Below are positions 1 to 4,761 of a DNA stretch of 9,748 nt, piece after piece. The position numbers were made by a program, and so were the translations under genes. The notes beneath the pieces are model-generated. The model was not told the origin of the DNA. It saw only the letters and a list, made by a program, of their open reading frames with translations, and made no database searches. Source of the stretch: an uncultured Collinsella sp. (GTDB taxonomy: Bacteria > Actinomycetota > Coriobacteriia > Coriobacteriales > Coriobacteriaceae). Location: positions 1 through 9,748 of the forward strand of contig CABUZD010000062.1 of NCBI GenBank assembly GCA_902495945.1. The letters are read 5' to 3'. Positions within the stretch are counted from its first letter, which is position 1. Each line of letters opens with the position of its first letter.

Positions 1-8
1 AGCGCAAG

Positions 9-893
9 TTATGCGAGCGCCCTTCTTGCCAGCTCGGCCGCGCCGAGGATTCCTTGGTCGCCGCCGCAGCCCGGGGCGCAGATGTAGCTCTCCATGTCCT
101 TAAGCTCGGCGGTCTGGATGTAGCCATCCAGATATTCGAGGGTCTTCTTGCGGACGATGCCGTAGAGCTGCTCCTGGTGCATCACGCCGCCGCCGAGGAC
201 GATGCGGCGAGGCGAGTACATGAGCACAAGGTTCGCGCACATCTGCCCCAGATAATCCCCCTCGAGCGCCCACACCTCAGCGTTGTCCGCGAGCTCGGCC
301 GCGGGCTTTCCCCAGCGCGCGGCGATGGCGGGGCCGGAGGCGAGGCCCTCGAGACAGCTCGCGTGGCTCGGGCAGACGCAGCGTCCCTCCTCGGTGGGAC
401 GGGTCCTTACCAGCATGTGGCCGGCCTCGGGGTGCAGCATGCCGTGAAGGAGCCTGCCCGCGCACATGACGCCCGCGCCCACGCCGGTGCCGATGGTCAC
501 GTAGACGGCGTCCTCGAGCCCCTTGCAGCAGCCGAAGACCACTTCGCCGAGGCAGGCAACGTTCACGTCCGTGTCGTAGGTCACCGGAATCCCGAGGGCG
601 TCGACGAACGCGGCGCGAAGACCATAGCCTCGCCACGCGAGCTTGGGCGTCTGGAGGATGGAACCGTAGCGCTCATCGTTGGGGTCGACGCAGGTCGGGC
701 CGAAGGCGCCGATGCCCAACGCGTCCACATCGCGGGCGGTGAACCACTCGACCATTTGCGGGACGGTCTCGGCGGGCATAAGCGTCGGGGTCTCCATACG
801 GTCGAGGACCTCGCCGTCGCCGGACACCACGGCACAGACCATCTTGGTCCCACCGGCCTCGAGGGCGCCGAGCCTCATTTGCTTTTCGCTCAT
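9..893 (-). CDS. ROK-family sugar kinase, fructokinase-like
   Basis: A 294-residue cytoplasmic kinase, probably using ATP to phosphorylate a free hexose such as fructose at O6. The N-terminal phosphate loop reads LEAGGTK (residues 11-17), the form typical of ScrK/YdhR-type fructokinases. The second phosphate motif VTIGTGVGAG lies at 132-141. The catalytic aspartate should be D109 in YDTDVN. The ROK zinc site is complete: H159, then C174, H177 and C180 in the CPSHASC pattern, followed by LEGLASGPAI as in known fructokinases. The length is normal for the family. The start is supported by a strong AAGGAGG just upstream. It is the last visible gene of the PTS operon, 79 bases after the GH172 gene, with a hairpin in that gap. 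Its role there is probably to capture the unphosphorylated sugar released by GH172. Mannokinase or another hexokinase activity cannot be excluded. Confidence 0.92.
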   Translation of the reverse strand: MSEKQMRLGALEAGGTKMVCAVVSGDGEVLDRMETPTLMPAETVPQMVEWFTARDVDALGIGAFGPTCVDPNDERYGSILQTPKLAWRGYGLRAAFVDALGIPVTYDTDVNVACLGEVVFGCCKGLEDAVYVTIGTGVGAGVMCAGRLLHGMLHPEAGHMLVRTRPTEEGRCVCPSHASCLEGLASGPAIAARWGKPAAELADNAEVWALEGDYLGQMCANLVLMYSPRRIVLGGGVMHQEQLYGIVRKKTLEYLDGYIQTAELKDMESYICAPGCGGDQGILGAAELARRALA

Positions 894-910
894 GTGATCC
901 TCCTTACAAA

Positions 911-945
911 GGGACGCCCGCAGTCATGGTCAACCGCGGGCGCCC
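911..945 (-). other. intercistronic hairpin before the ROK kinase gene
   Basis: The arms CGCCCGC (915-921) and GCGGGCG (936-942) pair perfectly around a 14-base loop. The stem extends by GGG/CCC past a one-base bulge. On the minus-strand RNA the stem ends five bases before AAGGAGG and is followed only by UUUG, so it is a poor intrinsic terminator. It could be a partial terminator, an RNA-processing or stabilising stem, or a way to lower kinase expression relative to the upstream genes. A TTGACC lies in the loop and arm region, but the base group 17 bases later (TTTGTA) is a poor -10, so I do not call a promoter here. Confidence 0.5.
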
Positions 946-972
946 ATAACGTTGGCTTGTTTCGAAGCGACC

Positions 973-2097
973 CTACCTGGGCACGCGGTCCTGCCTTGCG
1001 GCAAACGGGGCGAGCACGGCGTGCGGCTCGCTTTGGTACCAGTAGGCGACGGTGGAGATGTCGTCCTCGCGCTCGTAGAGCTTGATGTCGTCGTTGCCGA
1101 GGTCCTGGAACGTCACGCGCAGGTCCTCCTTGAACGAGATCGGGTCGGGAAGGTGCCACCTGTAGAGGCCGTGCCTGGGCAGCGCGTCGTCGTTGGTCGC
1201 GAGCATCGGGTTCGGGTTCGGCTTGCCCGCGCTGAAGCGGTCGCGCGTGGCGTCGCGCGTCGAGCGGTACGGGTAGCCGGCGAACAGCGTGTTGAAGCAC
1301 TGCGCCTCGGGCAGCGCGTGGGGCGGCCTGTCGAGGAAGGCCCAGGCACCGCCGAAGTAGTCCTCGGCTCCCGTCGAGGTGACCGTGGGGAACTCCTCGT
1401 CGCCGTCGAGGAAGAACTTCATCTCGCCCTCGCCCCACCAATAGCGCTCCAGGGCGCACAGGGCCATGTAGGTGCCGACGTAGTAGCCCTTACCGCGCAC
1501 GCCGTCGAGCACGGTGTAGTCGACGCCCCTGCGGGTGCTGCGCTCGCGGTTAAAACGGGCGTGGAAGTACATGGCGTCGTCCGGCACGTCGGTGAGCGCG
1601 TAGTTGAACGTGTAGAAGATGTACTTAATGAACCCGGGGTGCTCGCTCGTAAGCGTGACCTTGGCGTGCTTCCTGAAAGGCATCTCGAAGTAGCAGTTCA
1701 TGCCGCCCGTCGGGTTCACGCAGATGGGCATCGAGTTGACGATGGCGCGCTCACCGAAGCCGTTGCAGAAGAAGTCGCCGACAGGGCACTCGACCGAGGG
1801 GGTCTCCTCGTCGTCCCAGTAGAAGCGCAGCACGAGGTCGCGCATGACGAAGCTGCCGGCGGCGGTCTTGTCGGGAACGGTCATCCAGATGTGGCGGATG
1901 ATGCCGGGGCCCTCGATGTCCGCGAGCGTGATGGTCTCGCCGGACTCAAGGGGCACGCAGCACGAGCCCTTGCGGCCGACGCCGAGGTGACTGGCCGACA
2001 TGGCGGCACGGCCCTTCTCGCCCGTGATGTTCTCGGGGGTGATGGCGCGGCTTTCCTCACCGCCGTGCATCCACACGTCCTTAAGGAACTCTCTCAT
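973..2097 (-). CDS. GH172 (DUF2961) glycoside hydrolase, cytoplasmic
   Basis: A 374-residue protein of the DUF2961 family, now CAZy family GH172. Characterised members include the Bifidobacterium dentium difructose dianhydride I synthase/hydrolase (an alpha-D-fructofuranosidase) and alpha-D-arabinofuranosidases. Family motifs are clear: an N-terminal GEKGRAAM segment (26-33), GPGIIRHIWMT (63-73), VGDFFCNGFGE (106-116), the core WWGEGEMKFFLDGD (220-233) and TSTGAEDYFGGAW (240-252). The two invariant acidic motifs give candidate catalytic glutamates E225 (or E223) and E245, spaced much as reported for the B. dentium enzyme. There is no signal peptide, so it should act on an imported substrate. 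The start has AGGAGGT right after the EIIA stop codon, only 12 bases away, which implies translational linkage with the PTS genes. The exact substrate cannot be read from sequence. The neighbouring fructokinase-like gene favours fructofuranosides over arabinofuranosides. Confidence 0.92.
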   Translation of the reverse strand: MREFLKDVWMHGGEESRAITPENITGEKGRAAMSASHLGVGRKGSCCVPLESGETITLADIEGPGIIRHIWMTVPDKTAAGSFVMRDLVLRFYWDDEETPSVECPVGDFFCNGFGERAIVNSMPICVNPTGGMNCYFEMPFRKHAKVTLTSEHPGFIKYIFYTFNYALTDVPDDAMYFHARFNRERSTRRGVDYTVLDGVRGKGYYVGTYMALCALERYWWGEGEMKFFLDGDEEFPTVTSTGAEDYFGGAWAFLDRPPHALPEAQCFNTLFAGYPYRSTRDATRDRFSAGKPNPNPMLATNDDALPRHGLYRWHLPDPISFKEDLRVTFQDLGNDDIKLYEREDDISTVAYWYQSEPHAVLAPFAARQDRVPR

Positions 2098-2109
2098 CGT
2101 CGACCTCCT

Positions 2110-2508
2110 CTATTCGTCGTCTTCGCACTCGGCGGAACTGGCACCGTTCACGTAGACGATCTGCTGGCGCGCCTCGTCGACGAGGGCGTCGAAGTCGAGT
2201 TTCTCGTCGGGGCGCGCGAGCGCGACCGTCATGGCGAGCGGGAGGTTGACACCCGCGATCACGTGGATCCGGTCGGAGGCGAAGCGGGAGAAGCGCTGGT
2301 TCACGCTGCCGCCGAGCGCGTCGGTGAGGACGACGACCTCGTCAGTGCCCGAAAGAGCCGCCTCAACCGCAGCGTCGAGCCCCTCGCCGTTGTCGTTCAC
2401 GTAGGCGCACACGGCGTTGACGGCGTCGCTCTTACCCGTAAGAAACTCGAGGGTGTCCTTGAAGCCCTGGGCGAGAAGGGAATGGCTCGCCACAACTATC
2501 TTTCTCAT
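2110..2508 (-). CDS. PTS mannose-family EIIA component
   Basis: A 132-residue cytoplasmic phosphocarrier of the EIIA-Man fold, which takes phosphate from HPr and passes it to EIIB. The phosphorylated histidine is H9 in the N-terminal strand-loop IVVASHSLLAQG. The VVVLTDALGGSVNQRF segment (about 58-73) is the usual conserved loop, followed by the VIAGVNLPLAM strand. EIIA is a separate polypeptide here rather than fused to EIIB. It sits between EIID and the GH172 gene, 26 bases after EIID and 12 bases before GH172. The upstream ribosome binding site is weak (GGTG near the start), unlike the strong sites of its neighbours, so coupling to EIID translation is likely. The C-terminus is acidic (ECEDDE). 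Confidence 0.94.
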   Translation of the reverse strand: MRKIVVASHSLLAQGFKDTLEFLTGKSDAVNAVCAYVNDNGEGLDAAVEAALSGTDEVVVLTDALGGSVNQRFSRFASDRIHVIAGVNLPLAMTVALARPDEKLDFDALVDEARQQIVYVNGASSAECEDDE

Positions 2509-2534
2509 TGATTCACCAATCTCTTGGGTCGAAG

Positions 2535-3365
2535 CTAGGCGAGGATGCCGGCGGCGGAGGCGACCATCGCGAGGACAATCACCACGAGGATGAGGGCCGT
2601 CATGCTCGCGTTCTTCTTGGTAAGAAGGTAATACGCGCTTCCCGTGATGGCAGCGGGGATCATGGCAGGCAGGATCTTGTCGAGCAGCGGCTGAATCTCC
2701 ATCGAGACGTCGCCGAAGCTGAAGCTAATCGGGCAGGTGACGCCGATGACCGAGGCGATGAGGCAGCCGACCACGGTGAGGCCGAGCACGGAGGCGGCGG
2801 CAGTGAGGTTGGGAAGCTTCTCGCTGAAGTCGGTGACGAGCTTCACGCCCTGCTTGTAGCCGAACTCGAGGGCGTGCATGCGGACCCAGAAGATGGCCAA
2901 GATGAGCGCGAACCAGATGCCGGCTCCCACGGGGTTGCCCTCGATGGCCATGTAGGCGGCGATGGAGCCCATGATGGTCGGGATCATGGTCATGAGCAGG
3001 GAGTCGCCGACGCCGGCGAGCGGTCCCATGGTGCCGATCTTCAGGTCTTGGACGGCGTCCGCCGCCGCGAGGCCGTCGCGCTCCTCCATGGCCACGCAGG
3101 CGCCAAGGATGATGGCGGCGAGCCAAGGCTGGGTGTTGTAGTAGCGGAAGTGGTTGTTGAGCGCTTGCTTATAGTCTTCGTCGTTCGTGTAGATCTTCCT
3201 CAGGATCGGCGAGAGGGCGTAGGCGACCGAGGCGCCCTGCTGGGTCTGGTAGTTGAAGGTGCACACGCTCATGAGCCAGCGCCAGTTTGCGTTGCGCAGG
3301 TCCTTCTTGGTGACCTTATAGCCGGAGGGCTTGCCCTCGGCGGCGGTGATGTTCTCGTTTTCCAT
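2535..3365 (-). CDS. PTS mannose-family EIID membrane component
   Basis: A 276-residue integral membrane subunit that forms the sugar channel with EIIC. Family signatures are clear: the cytoplasmic N-terminal KKDLRNANWRW (20-30), the FNYQTQQG stretch, YYNTQPWLAAIILG (75-88, matching the usual FNTHP motif), EERDG (94-98), and DLKIGTMGPLAGVGD (107-121), the most conserved motif of EIID. Hydrophobic segments follow at about 129-160, 188-210 and 231-275. The length is normal. The gene starts only two bases after the EIIC stop codon (TAA-CC-ATG), with a GAGAGG binding site inside the end of the EIIC gene, so the two subunits are probably made by coupled translation. The EIID sequence alone does not fix which sugar is carried. 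Confidence 0.96.
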   Translation of the reverse strand: MENENITAAEGKPSGYKVTKKDLRNANWRWLMSVCTFNYQTQQGASVAYALSPILRKIYTNDEDYKQALNNHFRYYNTQPWLAAIILGACVAMEERDGLAAADAVQDLKIGTMGPLAGVGDSLLMTMIPTIMGSIAAYMAIEGNPVGAGIWFALILAIFWVRMHALEFGYKQGVKLVTDFSEKLPNLTAAASVLGLTVVGCLIASVIGVTCPISFSFGDVSMEIQPLLDKILPAMIPAAITGSAYYLLTKKNASMTALILVVIVLAMVASAAGILA

Positions 3366-3367
3366 GG

Positions 3368-4153
3368 TTACTCATCCTCTCCGATGAAGGCGTCTGCGGA
3401 AGCGTGGGCGGCGAGCTCGGCGTCCTTCTCGGCACGCTGGTAGAACGCGATCGCGAGGGCGACGCCGACGATGGCGGCACCGATGATGGGCACGTTCAGG
3501 AAGGCCGAGAGGAAGAAACCGGCGAGCAGGTACTGGAAGTACTTGGCGGTTGGCATGTAGCGGAGCAGCATGGCGATACCGATGGCCGGGAGCATCTTGC
3601 CGGCGAGGGTGAGGCCGGAGAGGAACCACTGGGGCATGACCTCGAGGAGCCAGTTGACGGCGGGCTGGCCGAGCGTCACGGAGACAAAGACGGGCAGGGC
3701 GGCGCACAGGCCGAAGAGCGCAGGGCAGACCCACAGGATGGCGTTCATCTGCTTGAACTTGCCCTCGTCGCAGAACTTCTGGGACTTCTCGACGACGAAG
3801 CCGTTGAGGATCTTGACGATGACGTCGAGCTGGATGCCGAGCATGCCGACCGGCAGGCCGATGGCGAGGCCCGTGTCGGAGCCCAGGGTCACGCCGTAGG
3901 CGGTGGCGATGATGGCCATCGTGCCGTAGTCGGGAATCGACGAGCCGCCGAAGCCCGCGACGCCGAGCTGCATGAGCTGGATGGTGCCGCCGATGACGAG
4001 GCCGGTCTGCCAGTCGCCCATGACGACGCCGGTGATAAGGCCCCAGAAGACGGCATAGTTGACGAAGATCATCGGGATGCCGTAGTAGTCCACGTGCTTG
4101 ATGAAGGCAAGCAGGGTCAAAAGGACGACCTGCAAGATAGTGAAGTTGACCAT
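3368..4153 (-). CDS. PTS mannose-family EIIC membrane component
   Basis: A 261-residue membrane permease subunit, partner of EIID in the mannose-fructose-sorbose PTS family. The sequence is strongly hydrophobic with several membrane spans. It shows the EIIC motif GDWQTGLVIGGTIQLMQLG (46-64), then GGSSIPDYGTMAIIATAYG (69-87) and GLPVGMLGIQLD (99-110), which line the substrate pocket in known structures of this family. A charged C-terminal tail (QRAEKDAEL to GEDE) lies in the cytoplasm. The start is supported by AAGGAGGG, which overlaps the TAA stop of the EIIB gene. Length and spacing are ordinary. Substrates of the family range over mannose, glucose, fructose, sorbose and amino sugars, and the gene neighbours must be used to choose among them. 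Confidence 0.96.
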   Translation of the reverse strand: MVNFTILQVVLLTLLAFIKHVDYYGIPMIFVNYAVFWGLITGVVMGDWQTGLVIGGTIQLMQLGVAGFGGSSIPDYGTMAIIATAYGVTLGSDTGLAIGLPVGMLGIQLDVIVKILNGFVVEKSQKFCDEGKFKQMNAILWVCPALFGLCAALPVFVSVTLGQPAVNWLLEVMPQWFLSGLTLAGKMLPAIGIAMLLRYMPTAKYFQYLLAGFFLSAFLNVPIIGAAIVGVALAIAFYQRAEKDAELAAHASADAFIGEDE

Positions 4154-4162
4154 GTTCCCTCC

Positions 4163-4636
4163 TTAGATGAGGTCGGCGACGGAGACGGGCTTGTCGGCGG
4201 GCACGAACTGGGCCGTCACCTTGACACCGCGGGCGATGAGTGCCTTGTAGCTCTGGACGTTCTCCGCGGAGGCGTAGGCGCGCTGGGTGAGCTGGATGCC
4301 GTCCTCCTTGACGAGCGAGCCACCGACGATCAGCGACGGGAACTCGACGCCCGACTCGGCCAGGTGAAGCATCGTCTCGGGCTCTTTCGCGATGACGAAG
4401 ACCTTCTCGCGGTCGTACTTGCCCGCCGCGAAGTTCTTGAGCGCGGTCTCCTCGGAGATGATCGAGACGGCCATGCCCGCGGGGCGCGCCATCCTCATAG
4501 TGGACTTCAGGACCTCGTCGCCGGCGACCTTGTCGTCGATGACCATGACTCGGGTCGCGCCCGACACCGGGGCCCACTGCGTCACGATGATGCCGTGAAG
4601 CAGGCGATTGTCGATTCGTGCCATAACAACACTCAT
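4163..4636 (-). CDS. PTS mannose-family EIIB component, first operon gene
   Basis: A 157-residue cytoplasmic subunit that receives phosphate from EIIA and passes it to the incoming sugar. The phosphorylated histidine is H14 in ARIDNRLLHG, the standard EIIB-Man signature. VMVIDDKVAGDEVLKSTMRM and the later LIVGGSLVKEDG region are also typical. The reading frame stays open upstream to an ATG at 4705, which would add 23 residues (MPGANPDSAEAVPNVK and so on). I reject that start because the internal ATG at 4636 has AGGAG five bases upstream, gives the normal family length, and puts the active histidine at the usual distance from the N-terminus. The added residues would also be encoded by the palindromic control region. 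It heads the operon, with EIIC starting nine bases after its stop codon. Confidence 0.94.
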   Translation of the reverse strand: MSVVMARIDNRLLHGIIVTQWAPVSGATRVMVIDDKVAGDEVLKSTMRMARPAGMAVSIISEETALKNFAAGKYDREKVFVIAKEPETMLHLAESGVEFPSLIVGGSLVKEDGIQLTQRAYASAENVQSYKALIARGVKVTAQFVPADKPVSVADLI

Positions 4637-4640
4637 GTTT

Positions 4641-4647
4641 GCTCCTA
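4641..4647 (-). promoter_or_regulatory. ribosome binding site that fixes the EIIB start
   Basis: Minus-strand TAGGAGC places AGGAG five bases before the ATG at 4636. No comparable site precedes the alternative upstream ATG at 4705, so this site decides the EIIB start. Confidence 0.75.
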
Positions 4648-4677
4648 TCAAATGAAGTTTTACGTTCGGTACTGCCT

Positions 4678-4700
4678 CGGCGCTATCCGGATTCGCGCCG
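4678..4700. promoter_or_regulatory. nested palindrome, candidate operator of the PTS operon
   Basis: The outer arms CGGCGC (4678-4683) and GCGCCG (4695-4700) are perfect inverted repeats 11 bases apart. Inside the spacer is a perfect 8-bp palindrome, ATCCGGAT (4685-4692), whose centre is offset by about half a base from that of the outer repeat. The element lies 42-64 bases upstream of the EIIB start, in the only sizeable gap between regulator and operon. No T-run follows on the minus strand, so an intrinsic terminator is unlikely. Binding by the adjacent regulator, or an mRNA leader hairpin, are both open. Confidence 0.45.
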
Positions 4701-4761
4701 GGCAAGGGGTTATCGGATTATTGAGGACGCGCGGTCAGCTCGCGGCGGCGCGCGGGGGGGG

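Larger units (their letters stand above)
4637..4761 (-). promoter_or_regulatory. control region between regulator and PTS operon
   Basis: This 125-base gap must hold the end of the regulator transcript, the operon promoter, or both. On the minus strand it begins with eight C directly after the regulator's TGA (4754-4761). Next comes a CGCGCG/CGCGCG inverted repeat (4749-4754 with 4728-4733) without a T-run, then an AATAAT that resembles a -10 (4716-4721, no matching -35), the nested palindrome, and the EIIB ribosome binding site. I looked for a sigma-54 -24/-12 element (TGGCAC-N5-TTGC) on both strands and saw none, which agrees with the regulator having lost its sigma-54 contact loop. Read-through from the regulator gene is also possible. 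Confidence 0.4.

Noticed and set aside
952..2511. Long plus-strand open frame (519 codons) opposite the GH172 and EIIA genes
   Set aside because: It is a GC-rich shadow. Its composition is dominated by V, A, R, E, G, H and D without recognisable motifs, whereas the minus strand encodes clear family members with ribosome binding sites. Similar plus-strand frames opposite EIIC/EIIB and the regulator were rejected for the same reason.
4637..4705. N-terminal extension of EIIB by 23 residues from the ATG at 4705
   Set aside because: There is no ribosome binding site at the upstream ATG, the added residues are foreign to the family, and the ATG at 4636 has a proper site and gives normal length.
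4637..4761. Sigma-54 (-24/-12) promoter expected for a LevR-controlled PTS operon
   Set aside because: No TGGCAC-N5-TTGC-like sequence is visible on either strand, and the regulator lacks GAFTGA.
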